Source: Trichopria drosophilae
Taxonomy: Eukaryota; Arthropoda; Insecta; Hymenoptera; Diapriidae
Assembly: GCA_030407085.1 (NCBI GenBank)
Contig: CM059583.1
Location: forward strand, 208,566,001 to 208,630,000
DNA: 64,000 nucleotides
Reading direction: 5' to 3'
Shown here: one piece after another, positions 46,761-60,400 of the stretch
Layout of the letters: each line of letters begins with the position of its first letter
Numbering within the stretch: position 1 is the first letter of the stretch
Notes under the pieces: model-generated
What the model was told of the DNA's origin: nothing
The model's input: only the letters and a program-made list of their open reading frames with translations
Database searches by the model: none
Made by a program: the position numbers and the translations under genes

Positions 46761-49700
46761 GAAAATAGAAAGCAATAGAAAAAGTGTGCTTGCGTTATCG
46801 TTTTCAGCATAACAAATCTATTTGGAAATGGTAAAAAAAAAGTACAATTTTGTGGGCATATCGATCCAGAACAAAAATCAACGTTTCAAATGAAATAATT
46901 ACATACTAAAGAGAACTCAAATTAAAATCGAAACATTTATATCACAACTTTTTACTGTTTACCCCTTGACAATTTTATTATTATTATTATATTTTTTGGA
47001 ACTCATCACTCTCTAATTTCAGCAATATATTTTTAAGGAGCAGTATATTAATTGAAACACGTAAAATATTTTTCACAATTATTTGACCTTGATAAAATTG
47101 TTAATTGAGCTGTTAATAATGAATTAAAGTTAACTGTTGTTTTTTTCCCGCTATTGGTTAAATTAAAATGATGTGTGTTGTTTATCTTGGAACACATGAC
47201 GTACAACCTTGCGCTTTCCATTTCTGAAAAGTGATGGAAAGCGGACAATTCAAGTCTCGGATTCCCCTTCAGAGAAAATTTGAACATAGTCTCTGGCTTT
47301 ACCCAGTTCCGGCTAGTTTCCGGCTTTTCCAAACGGTTTTCCGTCTGCCAGTAAACATTCGAGCCTTTGTTTGTCGGCTTCTTGCAGCAGGGCCTACGAA
47401 ATGTTAATCAATAATAAATAAAGATGCAGTATACGTCTTTGACGTGCAAATAATGATGTTTTATGGTCTTAAAGATGGAATTTGTGGATTGTTTTAAGAT
47501 TTTAGAAAAAAAGAGGTCCATTAAAAATATGCAACAAAAGAACACCATGGTCAACAAAGGCTTACACTACGTCTTTATTTATTATTATATACCACATTAT
47601 TATGCAATGTATAATCGTAATCCAAAGTCGATTTTCTTTAGTTGCTTCAGTAAACAATGTGCTTCTCTGTTCAAGCGCTTTAACAAATTGTATATGATAA
47701 TAATAGAAAATTTATTACAATAAATATGTTCATATAAATTTACAAATAATCGTTAAATATAATATATAGTTTCTCCATTTATAATCTACAATAAAGTGAT
47801 AATTCAATCACTATTAACCCTGTTTCCTCAATGATAGCTGAAATGATCCGCTTTTATTCCGCGAGAACGCCGGTCTAGGAGTGACATATTCACTCTCTGA
47901 ATCAAACTTTCAACAATTCATTATTGTAACCCATTATCGCCGGGACGGGCAAATTTCCGGCATTAGTGTAGATGTCTAAGGTGAATACATCGTGTCTATT
48001 GACCCTGAACATTAAAATTTACCGCGCCTCATTTTGTAATTCAAGATTGCGGGTTCCAAAAGAGAGAGAAGTCCACAGACAACAATGGTCGCAACTTTAT
48101 GTTAATTTTTCTTTAGAAAAATGAAAGTTCAAGTGTGAGATCAGAATTTTAAAAAATCCCTGTCATTTTAAATCCACTATTATGAATTTAGAATTCTGAC
48201 ATCATATTCATAATGAGCGACTAGAAAATCCTCTATGTACCCTACATTCGTGCAAATTGAACAAATAGCGAAACGAAATTTTCGCATTCAATGCAGTCCT
48301 TTTGGATCCGCCATTTAGAATTTTTACATTCTAAAATTAGCGTATAATGCCAACATTACTTGAACTCCAATTTTTCGTAATATACCAATGTGACTGTAGT
48401 TTTCAGTGCTCTTCCTTCCATTTTGTGAGCCGTCATCTTGAACTACGAAATACGGCTTAGTGGTCAATGGGGGCGATATTTTCACCTTAGACATGTACCC
48501 CGATGTCATTTCAAGTGATGTTTGAATAAAAAATAAATGTAAAAAAACGCATTTTTCTGCAAAAAGGCGCTTTTAACTTTTTTGCGGTTCATTTCATCGA
48601 AATTTTCTAAATTCTAAAATAGCATACAATTTTACGTTGGAGATAGTTGTTTTAAAATTATCGACGTCCAAACTGATGCTGAAAATGCGTCCATTTGGGT
48701 TAATTTGAGAGTAGTCAGAATGAAAAGTAACAGAAAACCTGGTAAACCTCGCTAATTTGTTCTATATTTTCGAAATATTGATACTCGCTGTATTTTTATT
48801 ATCTAGAAGATCCTTTCATATATACATTTTATATACGAGTGCCGACAAATAAAGTAATTATGATTATGACAAGTTATGTAATTAATGTATTTTCAACCGC
48901 TTGGTATATATGAAATATGCACTCGAATACCGGATGGAATGTTTTTTACTAGGAAAAGAAATATTAAATAACTTGAAAATTATCCCTGTCATTGTATGGT
49001 CCTGGACTCTTGGACGTTCGTGGGAACTCCCTAGGACGTATCCGGGACAGATTGTGCTATGTGAGAATTATAAGGACAACAAACCAGAAATGTAAGCTCT
49101 ATATTTGTTAACATGACATACTTTTTTGATTATGATTTTAACATGTTTTATAAAATTAACGAAACGTTACTTTTAATAAAAGCGGACAAGACTCCAACAA
49201 TCAAAATACTACCTAAAATGAAAATTAATCAGCTAAAATTACGCTCTTTGAATTCGTGATATAGATATTCATTGGAATGATGTATCAGTGAATGAAAAAT
49301 CAACAAATTTTTCGAAATGGTTATGAAAATTTCGAAAAGTTTGAAACCGTTGAAAATATTTTGTAGTTACATTTTGATCTATGGTTTTGGTTTATGATTT
49401 TGATATACCCTTAATTTGGTTTTTGTTTCTGTATCTATGATACTCATTATAAATAGAGAAACTTTTTATACTGTTTCATTACTGTATTTTCACTTTTAGT
49501 TTGGTGATAGCTTAGTTTAGTCAAATTCATTAATTTTCTAAATAGTATCCTATTGGAAATTCATTTAGGGTTCTCAGAAAAATATTTGAAAAAAGTTTTG
49601 GAAAGTTTTCACATTCTAAATTTGATAACGAGACGTTATCGTTGTTTAAAATAATTTGTCTTATTCTAAAGATGCAATAATAATAATAATATGTCTTTAT

Positions 49701-50490
49701 TGATAAAATGCATGACGTGTACAATATCAAAAGACGCACCACAGCTTAAAGGAGTTATTATCGGACTGATCTATATTATCTACCAAATATAATACTAAAA
49801 ATTGTAAGCAGGTTTAAACCCGTCGCCTGAGGAAATTACTAATGACAATTACATATTATACTTTTTAAAAGTAAACTATAAATTTTTTTAAAAATCTGAT
49901 GAATATGCGCAGGTGATTTAGGTAAAATAAGTTACTAAGGTCTTTCGACCCAAAGTTTACAATCCATTGTGTTTAATGAAAAGACGATTCTGTGTAAATA
50001 AATTTTATTTTAAATCCCCTCATCAAAATGCACGTCTGTATCTAAATGAACACGGGAACTATATATATGCAAGTACTTTATCAAAATGAATTACACTGAA
50101 CTAAAGAAAAGAGTTTCGTTTATTATATATACGAATGAAAATCAGTATAATGCCCTCATGCCGTAGGTATGCATTCTCCTGCATGATGCTCAACGAGTTA
50201 AAACTTTAGTGGTATCGTTTGATTGTTCTCCGGTATGTGGAGGGCACATTAAAAATATACGTTATTCAACAACATTCGTTCTGAATACCTGGGCACGAAA
50301 ATACGCTTCGGGCTTAGAATTCTCACGAGGAAAAGGCGAAGGCTAACAAGATTCCACAGGGGCTTGTCACCGAAGTGCATCGTTCTTACCAAACCTTTAC
50401 TACTTCTTATTTGATAACTGTAGTTATTTGGTCCTTTAAATTAATATTATATTCGATTTCATATGACAACAATCAATATAAGACAAATTC
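46761..50490. other. Intergenic, no gene seen
   Basis: AT-rich with no supported coding sequence. 48000-48480 includes CGCCATTT/GTCATCTT blocks loosely like the 'ATGGCGG' dispersed repeat. The frame at 48901-49095 is unrecognised. Confidence 0.4.
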
Positions 50491-50497
50491 ACTGCTC

Positions 50498-51112
50498 CCC
50501 AGGTAGAAATTAGTACCGGAATAGTATCGACATGGTACTGACACAGTACTGTCGGAGTTGCAGTCCTGACCACCAGCACTGGGCCGGTACTGGGACAAAA
50601 CCGACATGTAACGCTGTCGAGTGCTGAGTCAGTCGTTTAATACCAAAAACAACTGGCGATCAGTAATGAGTCAGTAGTGATTTGCTTAGGCGGTCAGTAA
50701 TCTTTTCATACCGAGTACTGGCAATTAGTACTGTACCAGTGTTGATTTTCTCCGGCGATTAGTAATCTGTCAACACCGATAACGGTACTGGCAATCAGTA
50801 CTGTATCAGTACTGATTTGTTCCAGTGGTCAGTAGTCTGTCAATACCGAAAACAGTGCTGGCAGTCAATACTGTGACAGTATTGATTCGTTCCAGTGATT
50901 AGTAATCATTTCATACCGACAACAGTACTGGCAATCAGTACTGTGTCAGTACTGATTTGTTTTGGCGGTCAGTAATTTGTCAATACCGAAAACGGTACTG
51001 GCCGCCAAAACTAGGTTAGTACCAGTACTAACACATTTCCGTTAATCAGTACCAGGTACCAGTACTGGGTCAGTACCTAGCCGGGGGTTTGCTCGGCCCA
51101 TTTCTACGTGGG
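50498..51112. mobile_element. Element with CCCAGGTAGAAATT termini carrying a 70-bp tandem repeat
   Basis: CCCAGGTAGAAATTAGTACC at the left is imperfectly inverted as GCCCATTTCTACGTGGG at the right. The interior is dominated by GTACTG/CAGTAC motifs. Target duplication is not clear. A fragment of the same family is at 30489-30652. Confidence 0.6.
50653..51005. repeat. 70-bp tandem repeat, about five units
   Basis: CTGGCAATCAGTACTGTGTC-type starts fall at 50718, 50788, 50858, 50928 and 50998, exactly 70 bp apart, with a degenerate start at 50653. Each unit includes GTCAGTAATCTGTCAATACC and ends AAAACrGTACTGG. AGTACT/CAGTACTG motifs make each unit partly self-complementary. Confidence 0.85.
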
Positions 51113-52303
51113 TAGTGTTTACGTCGAACATAAAATATTTTGTTAAACATCGAATAAATTTGTGTATCCCTCACAAAGTTTTCGAAATGCTTTAAAAGTC
51201 AGTAGGGATTCAGAGGAATTAAAATATTTGCGTCCTTTCAACACGACGACTGAAGTAAAAAGAAGCTCGTTAAGTTTATGCTTTTGTTGGGTTATTTATT
51301 ATAAATGTACGTAACGGGGAAACGATGTTGAAAATGAAAGGGAAAACAAAGATAAAAGGTCCGACCTTCTTTTCAGCGGTCCTGAATGAATAGTGCATGG
51401 AAACGCAATCTTAAACCTTTGGCTGCCGAAGCAAGTCTCATCGGAAATAGCGATGCTCCATTCATCGCAGTTCATCGCCATTTATCTTTGAATGACGTCG
51501 TTCGCCATCCGCTTTTGCGATCGATCGAGTTTCTGGGAGTTCTGAAAGGCAGAAAATCCCGTCAAACTTTATAATAATTACGGAACTGCTTTATACAATT
51601 AGGAAGGACTTGACTGAAGCTAGATTCCCGGTCTCCGATGAAATAAAAACCATTTTACTCTTCTGATCTCTAGATAGAAAGCAGAACAGAAGAAATTTAA
51701 AAATAATTTTCATTTTTTAATGACGTTACAATCTAGATTTTCAAAATGCAGGTGCATCTATTAAAATATAAAATTATAACTTGAAACTATTCTTCTGTTA
51801 CAAGTAGCTGTCAAAGAAGGATTTAAATAATTCGAGTCATTAAAATATCAGTTTTAATAATATTCGCAAATCGAACTGTACCACAATTTCCAAAATAATT
51901 TTGAAACGGAAGTAAGTAATCCGTTTTTTGACACTCATTATTTCAACCTTGGTATACGGTTTTGAATTCATTCTTAACTTCTACACGTTGCATGACCTTA
52001 TTTCAACCCTTATTATTAAATATGAGTTAATTCAGTCTACATTTGCAATTAAAAATACTTCGTAGATCCTATATGAGACCCACGCGAAATAAAACGAGCA
52101 TCATTCAATAAACATTCTTTTTTAAATAACAGAGTTATTTTTTTTTAGTTGACGTTATTATATGATTTATAAATAATTATTTATATGGTGCATTGAAATT
52201 TGTATGTTGTTAAGATTTTTAATATTTATTACAACTTTGCCTATCAAATAATGCAGTGTCTAAGTATACTAATTGAATCATATTTTACGAAGCATTTCAG
52301 ACT

Positions 52304-52500
52304 TCATATGAAGTCAGACGAGGAAATACATTTGGCCGTTTATTGGAATAAAAACTTGAGGCATCTATGTGACACTGGAATGTCCCAGAGGCTAGGAATC
52401 AAGGTCAAACGAAATACTCCGCCAATTACTACGACGCACTGCATCGATAATGAGTTTAAGAAAATATCACACAGAAATTCTTATAAACAAGATGGTGTGT
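52304..52500 (+). other. Unrecognised open frame, possible exon or decayed coding fragment
   Basis: After an acceptor-like GCATTTCAG the frame reads LHMKSDEEIHLAVYWNKNL, HLCDTGMSQRLGIKVKRNTP and KKISHRNSYKQDGV. Composition is more even and protein-like than that of neighbouring frames, and a donor-like GTGTGT follows. No neighbour exon or family was identified. Confidence 0.22.
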
Positions 52501-53127
52501 AAAAACAAGGTTGATGGTGAATGTAAAATTGACATATGATAATCTATTTGCAAAAATGTGTTTAGGTCCCCGTGAATGCGAAACTCGTCTATTTTGCATC
52601 TCCTGTACATTATTTTATTTGTCATTCAATTTTATTCCTTTTTCTGTTTTAATTTAATGAAAATCCACTTTTATTATTATATTATTGTATTTATTTCGCA
52701 CCACAGGAAAAACGGTGGTTCTAAAATCGTTATGCAATGCACATCTTTATCCAAAAGTTACCGATTTTCTGTAATAACTATATGACTTACTGTAAATTTG
52801 TCTTATAATATCCGTGTTCATAATTAAAATATGATGAATTGCATAAATATATGTATACTTATATACATTTCTTCGAATGCTTATATTTTTGTGTAAGAAT
52901 AAAACAGTGCAATCAAAGTTCTGCGGTCGAAATAACTGCTCATCTCCGTAAAGAGGTTCTTAATTCTGTGAATTACATCACTTTTTTCAGATTATAACTC
53001 ATCGTTTATTAATCATTCCGACGCAAATAAAAACCTGTGCTGTAATAACCCGTGATACAATTTTTTTCAAATATTATAACGAATTGAAATGTTAGGTAAG
53101 GAAATGATAAAATATAACAACAATGGT

Positions 53128-54058
53128 AAAAAGTCCCATCTTTGACCTTCATCACCGAAATACTCATAATTTGCACAGGATTTCGGCATCGTTTTTTACA
53201 TGCAATAAGTTTTTAAAAACTAAAAAAGAATGCCATTAGTTTCGAAGTCGCTCTTCTAAATAGCTTGAGAAAATTTTCAAAGGATGATGAATATATTTAA
53301 AAAAAAAAACCGCTATATTTCAGCTGCAATTTTGTTTAAAAGGTAATTTCACTACGATACCTTTTTCTCGTCAACTTCTAACCTATCAGAAACATATTCC
53401 TGATAGTTTTACTTCAAAAGTATGCTTCACAAATTTAGATTTGTGTCAATTTGTAACACAGTATCGAAGTAATTGTTCTTAGGTCGCTTCATATGCAATT
53501 CGTATGAAGCTGCTCAAATAATTTTTAACTTCTATCACTACTCAATCTTTTATACTTACCTTTACTTTATTATTTTCATTACAAATATTATATAAAATTT
53601 TAACATTAGTTAGTGAAGTTTGAATAATCCATTTGAATATCATCCACGTTCATTTCCAGAGACACATATGCGGAGATGCATTCGCACCCTAATGAAACCG
53701 GAGATTTAAACAAATTTTGGCATTTAGGCGTCATTTTAAAATCCAAATCGATAAAAATCAAAACATGAAAACGCATATTTTTGAAGAAAAACTATTGGGA
53801 AAAAGTCTCTGCTAGGTTAGCCGGTGATCAAAAACCAGTATCGTAGTGAAATCTGCCTTTAAAAAAATAGACGTAGCTGAGAAATTTTTTTTTTTCAATA
53901 ATTTTGAACAAAATGAGTTAAACATCCCCAAACATCGTTATGCGATCGAGCACCCATAAAACTAGTGGGATACAGTGTCTCCAATTTGTAAAAATTCTTA
54001 TTGCATACAGAAAACAACGCTATAATCCGTGTGAAAAGTGTGCACACTTGGGCGTTGA
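53128..54058. mobile_element. Decayed foldback
   Basis: AAAGGTAATTTCACTACGAT (53340) is inverted as ATCGTAGTGAAATCTGCCTTT (53841-53861). Outer segments such as ACATGCAATAAGTTTTTAAA (53199) and AAAATTCTTATTGCATACAG (53990) also pair weakly. Ends and target duplication are not resolvable. Confidence 0.4.
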
Positions 54059-54289
54059 ATGGCTAAATAGGCTACTTAAACCAGACTATTAAAAAGATAA
54101 TTAAACAAATATTTTAAAAAATATCATAAAAGTGTCCTGATGCAATTGTAGAAAAATAGTTTCTTCTTTAAGATACAACGTATGGGCTTGGAACTAATGT
54201 ATCGCTTAGTTTTAAAGTCGGTTATCTGTCGGTTAAGTTACGTATAATGGCTATTTTTTGTGAAGTTGGGTATTTTTAATAGTTATCAC

Positions 54290-54960
54290 GACTAAAATTT
54301 ACTATGGAAATAGAAAAAGATAATCAAATACCATTCTTAGATTTAATTTTAATAAAAAACACCGAAAATTGTAATAGATGAAAGTTTGATAGGTACAGAG
54401 CTCCAATTTTGTCTGGAAGGATTCAAAACTTCATTTCTTAACTTCCAATATGTAAAAAAATAACCATTGTGTATAACTTACCCTACACTATTCCACAACA
54501 AAAATATACAACAGCAAACACTATCTAGATAATAATTATCCGAAACCATTTATTAATAAATATATCTACTAAGAATTCCTAGTTAGAAAAAATTTCAAAA
54601 CATTTAAATGATAATAAAAAAAAACTAAAAATACCATTTGTTCAAGGCGTATTTGAACCGATTAAAACAACGTTAAAAAACAACACAAAAGTATAATACG
54701 TAAGTGGTTTACGTTAATAATAAATTAATGTATACTATTTGAAAGGATAAAGATTTGATCAAACATCGTGACCAAAACTATACAGAATGGAATCTATAAC
54801 GATTACTTTAGTTTGTAGGTCGGTCAGACAACAAGAGCATTAATAATAAGAATCTTAAAACACAACACTAATATGAAGAGTCATTCATACATAATACATA
54901 ATCATTTCCAAACTAAGTCAGTTATAACGAAACATAATCAAGAAAACATGATTTTATCAA
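54290..54960 (+). pseudogene. Second Penelope-like remnant
   Basis: LKFTMEIEKDNQIPFLDLIL followed by RYRAPILSGRIQNFISQLPI and KKITIVYNL matches the post-palm Penelope-like block (FTxExE..-PFLDV - YRKPTxSGRYxN - HP...K). Stops interrupt at once (after TENCNR). A weak VGRSDNKS...LKTQ stretch near 54820-54860 could be a GIY-YIG endonuclease trace. Degenerate and non-functional. Confidence 0.6.
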
Positions 54961-56088
54961 GTTTAAAATGTTGGGTTTAAGGATAAAAAATGACGAATAT
55001 TTTTTATTATTAAATTAAAAATAATTTTTATTTTTTAAGCTAAAAAGGGGTTTTTTATTTAAATATTAGTTTCTTGTGACAGATCTGCATGAGTATGCAG
55101 CAGAGTTTTTTAATAAGTACCAGTTTTGTCCTATTTTTAAGCACCTTTTTTACGATATTACACTAGTATTAAAAAAAATGGGCGCACATCCGAATTTGAA
55201 TTAAAATTTATTTATGTTTCATTTTTCGGTCTTCTATATTACAATTAGATGACTCAAATCAATATTTTTTGCGTATTTCGTTATTCTCCAGATGATGTTG
55301 AAATCAGATTGCGATATTTACGTTACGCACCTCAGAAACTAATGTTCTTTTATAGGGTGATGCACACTCTACATAAAGTAGGAAACAATGTTTTTAGTGT
55401 TTTTTATATTTACAAAAATACTGGTTATATTTGTAGCCTATAGATTTTGAAACTATTACGTGTATCAAATAACGATGACATACAAATACTTGTTCCAACT
55501 TTGTATGCATTTTAAGGTATTTTGATTTTGAAAATTAGTAAAATATGTATCTTCCCATTGAATGCCGTTTTCATATGCTTAATAGAGGATCAGAATTATT
55601 ATACAATATTTATTGTTCACATTTCTGCAAAAAATATTTGTTAAGTAAATAAAATGATAAAGATTACCTGAAACATAATCAGTTTAAATGTAAATTTCTA
55701 AAGAATAAACTCCGTTTCTCCTGTTGAACATTTTGTTTATTTTTGAAAACTTCTCATTCTTGGATTTTCTGTTTCCTCAGTTTGCTGAATCTTTCTATTA
55801 CATTGAAACAAGAATTTATGAAAATTCTTTATGTTGGAAAAAAAACCATAAACATACATTTTTAAAACTTTCGAATAAATCGCGATGCTGCCAGTTGAAG
55901 AAATTAAATTTACGAAACAAATTATTAAGATAGATTGATTACTATAACAAAGTTTTGTAACTTGCATCCAGATGTAAAGTCTTTTTTATAATATTTATAC
56001 ATTGTTTTTTTACAAAAATTTGAATGGTTAAATTTAATTAAATTTTGTTTCTATTTTCTGCTATTTCCGTTTTATCCAAATTTGTATT
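54961..56088. other. Intergenic, no gene seen
   Basis: AT-rich spacer downstream of the gustatory receptor. Short frames on both strands near 55730-55960 overlap one another and lack support. Confidence 0.4.
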
Positions 56089-57484
56089 TCATCGAATTCT
56101 TGGCAATTCTTCTCGTGTAATATTTTTATTACTACTAGCACCGCAGGTACATTGTTGAGATATTTCTGCTACAGGAACGTGGAATTGAATAAGAATGACT
56201 ATATACGTCGTTGTCGTACCTATAATCTGCAAAAATAATGTACAATTATCTTTCTTAAACGAAGTAACATTAAACGAACTGATAAAACTTACAGTTTGTA
56301 TAAGAGTCACATCCAAAGGAATAAGATCAAAAGCGGGGAAACGAACATCGGTATAAACTAAATGCATCGAAAATTCTTTCAACTGAAATAAATAGTAAAG
56401 TTATATTTATCTTTTTGTAACCAAGTACATCCAATATTATTTTAAAAATTACTTCTTTCACGACGTTGTTATCTAACGACCTTCTCGTAAGTTTGTACAC
56501 AATGTCACTGGTTTTTTTCATCTGTAAAAATATCTTTTATAATGTATATTAAAAGACTTACGTAAAACGAGTTATACTTACTTCGTTAATGATTGATGTA
56601 ACGGTCTTACTTAATATCGTAAGATTAGAAATATATAAAATAACGATGCACAAGCAAGTAAATAAACAGATTGGATTAAAAACATTTTGTCTCGTCAATG
56701 GGGATATTACAAAGTACGTATAGAAAACCATTACTATGAAAGTATAAAACACGCACAGTAACATGGGCCAAGAATAAAATTTAGATACATCATGAGAAAT
56801 TGTGCAGAGCATAGTTTGTACATCCGGCAATAATGAAAGGCGATTTTTATACGAAAATGTCGTGGAGTTCATGGAAATAGATTCTACGAATGGCGGTATT
56901 GCTTTGTTGAATTGCTTCACACAGGATAATATGCATTTTGTTAATAATATATACTCGATAAATAACATATTTATTACTATTATAGACACTTGATAACCAA
57001 AAGTCACGATATTCGACCCTAAGCATGCATTTTCACTGATAAGTAGAATGTTACAAGTTATGAAGTTTATTGCACAAATCACTGGAATATGATGAAATTG
57101 TATACATTCGACGTTCAAATATTGTAAAAGACGAATACAATAACACATACTATTTAAGATTTCCGTAATTTTTCGTTGTTGTACGCAGATGTTTATTATA
57201 ATAACAATAGCACAAACCATTCCAAACATTACCACGAAGACGTCAATTATATCGTACATAGGCATTTTTCCCTCATATCTTTGATTGAAAGCTTGTGGTA
57301 AATCGTAAGTATTCGTACCTATTAGTGCACACATGAAACAAATACTATACATAGTACCCTTCCACGAGTATTCGAATGTCACTGGATAATTCGTTTTCTT
57401 TGCATCCGCCGAAGAAGTTCGTGCATTGAAGGGTGCAAGACCAAAAAATTTTAAAATGTAGAACAAGTATTTCATCCACCACAT
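56089..57484 (-). CDS. Gustatory receptor (7tm_7 family), four exons, 399 residues
   Basis: Exons on the - strand are 57484-56582, 56521-56453, 56382-56293 and 56226-56089, joined by three phase-0 introns with donors GTAAGT, GTAATT and GTAAGT and CAG acceptors. The 301-residue first exon starts MWWMKYLFYILKFFGLAPFN and holds six hydrophobic segments, at about 43-59, 79-99, 132-150, 160-183, 238-260 and 270-290. The last exon carries TM7 with TYIVILIQF at residues 361-369, the TYxxxxxQF hallmark of insect gustatory receptors. Phase-0 introns near the C-terminus are also typical. Such receptors are ligand-gated channels of the dendritic membrane of taste neurons, with an intracellular N-terminus. 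Length is normal and no stop or frameshift interrupts it, so it looks functional. Ligand and subfamily cannot be told from the sequence. Confidence 0.9.
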
Positions 57485-60400
57485 GTTAACAAATGTTTTA
57501 AATATTAATTTAACGCCGTTGTTCTAAACTTGAATTGTACACTTTACATAGTCGCAGTACCTAGCCATGCTCGAGTTGTTTCATCGATTTTCTCATTAAT
57601 GACGTGTGATCATAATAAACTTGAGAATGACTTTCTCAATTAGTAAAATGAAATGCAGTGAGATACGATAGTGTGAAGGGTGCAAAAAGACTAATTTAAT
57701 GATACTTTCGGATTCGAGTTAATCAATAGTTGTATAATTGCGATAAGGACGATTATCTCTACAGTTTTCCTTAAACCACTGTGTATAACCAAAGTGCTTC
57801 AAACAAATTAGTACATTGCTATAGAGTTAAACAAATATTTCTTTCATTTAAACAATTTTTTGGTTAATCACCTTTTTGGTTCCACCTTGTTTTTATTCTT
57901 CTTTTATTTAGTTTGTATATTTTTTTTACACTTTTTTTTGTTAATTTGGATCCCCCATATTGAAAGCATCATATTCTTAATCAGTGACCCCGAAAATCTG
58001 CCTGTACCAAATTTTATCTCAGGCAATGTTTTACATTTAGATATTACGAAATTTCACCTTTACCGCGTAAATTTGAGTAAAATATGACTAAATAGGTCTT
58101 TGGTAATTCTTCCAGAATTCTGTAAATCCTTCTTATATTCAAATATGTTTACGTTCGTTCTTCTCTATTCATCATCTTCTTCATAAAATCTTGTTTTACA
58201 TTACGTCGCTCTGCGTTTCGTTGCTCTTCTCTTTGCTTATTCTCTTAAACGATTTGTACCGAACTACTTTGTTGAATCCGTGGCACATAAACGACACTGA
58301 TTCTCAATGAATCCCTATAGGATGCCGACATAAATTTGCTTAAGCCTGTCAACTTCTCTGAATTATAAAGTGACGAGGAATATTCCAGTAATAACTAATG
58401 TAACGAAGTTAAAACGACTTCAGGATTTGCAATGGTGAGTAATTTCAAAAAATATTTAAAATTTTTTAAATTAATAGGAGCAAAAAGGTAAATTCATCAT
58501 CTCTATTCTTTGCTTGTGGTTTTTAATATTATTGCTCGAATATCGTACGAGGTTTGGTAATACATCTGCGACTTGTAATTCATTCCCAACCAAGTCCCCC
58601 TTCTTTTTCCACCGGGTTGCGCTTGCAGCCAACTTTCCCCCCTCTATTCTCAAATTTGGCTGTATTAGAAGGATATATAGAAATATTGAAGAAAATATAG
58701 GCCGAGTACAATGTCGACATTTTTTAAATCATCTTTAACGAATGATTCATATCTATGGTTGTGATGCACCTTAACAGCGAGGAATATTTCCACTCACGCA
58801 AATCACCATTTTTGAAACAACAATAATCGTTAATTCTACAATGACATGTGAACATTTTCCGAAATTCCATATAAAATGATACATTTTTTTGGTATTCCTT
58901 ATATTGCATCGTCCATTTTGAATAGTTGTAAAACAACTTCAGATTAGCACCGAAAACCACCTATCAAAGTTTCGTAACAAAAATAAATATTGGTACTAAA
59001 ATTTATCGCACGATCAGACAATTCTTGAAGGCCTATTAAACTTTTTGTATACAAAAATTAATTTCAATGACCATTTTGGAGCAAACAATTTTGAAATTTT
59101 GTATGTTGGAACGAATATTTGTAGCAGAAAACTTAAAAACATGATATTTTGGGCCTTTAATGTCTTTTCTTTTTCGACAAGAAAATATTCAACAAAAAAT
59201 AGTTTTTAAGAAATAAATTGCATTTTTTGAAAATCATAGTTTATTATTTTTTACACGTTTATTATAAGCAAATTTTGATAGCGGAATCACAAAGAGGGAT
59301 CTATTTTATGTCGAAAATGGTTATCTGAAATTTTTAAAATTTTTGTTCAATATCAATAAATATCCTCGAAAGCATGGTAAAATTCTTGTCTTTTTCTTAC
59401 ACAGGTTAAAGGGTTAATATCTCTTATTGATACTTTCGATAAAGCAGTCTTTAAGCCCATAGCACTTCGAATAGATATTAACCGAGAGATTTGATAACTA
59501 CTAATAATTATGTGCAAATTACTAGTAAATTTTAGTATTTCAATTTAGTTCGGAGATTTTTGAGTAATGTCGTGTATTATACATTTCAAAGGTAGTTGCT
59601 ATTTCGTTGCTTAGTATTATGTATTTTCGATATTTTCGTGGCAATCGAGTTAAAATATTTGCGAATATGAGCAAGAAAATATAAAAAAGTGTGCACTGTT
59701 ACTTTATCTGCCTAAAAGAATCGTACTCATACAAGAAACAGCTTCCTAAATGCAGTTTCCGTATTGAAGAAAGGCTAATAGCAATAATTAAAATTAAAAT
59801 TATCACTTTATTACAATAAGATCTAAACCGCGGTGATATCTGGGCATTCGTCATTAGTAAACCTTCTCGTAAACTTTAAATGCCGAGACAATACATTTTA
59901 TGCGCAATTTTGAGATAATTGAGAACAGTTTATTGAACCTCAGTGTTACAATGATTTGATATCTATCATGATTATGAAATTGTGCAAAAACATTTTGCAA
60001 TTCACAAGCAACGCAATTTATTTCGCATCGATAACATATTATTGTTATTAATTGTCTACACAGGTGAGAATTCATGTACATAATAAACGATGACAGAATT
60101 AAATTCCTTATGATCGAAATCTAATAGTGAACATTTACGTTTCCTATTAATTTAATTACATTTCCGTAACATTTTGAAATGTGAGCCCTTTAAACACAGA
60201 ATTTTTCTGGATGTTTTATCATCTACCTGTATTTCATAAAATATAGATAATAATGCATTATTTTTGTTGAAATGGGCATAGTTATAGAAATATTCACACT
60301 AGCAATGTAAATTTTAATGAATATTAGTTAACATCTTTCGCAAAATACAACATCTTCAATATTATTAACAGCATCCTTATTTGAAATCGGACTAAATTTG

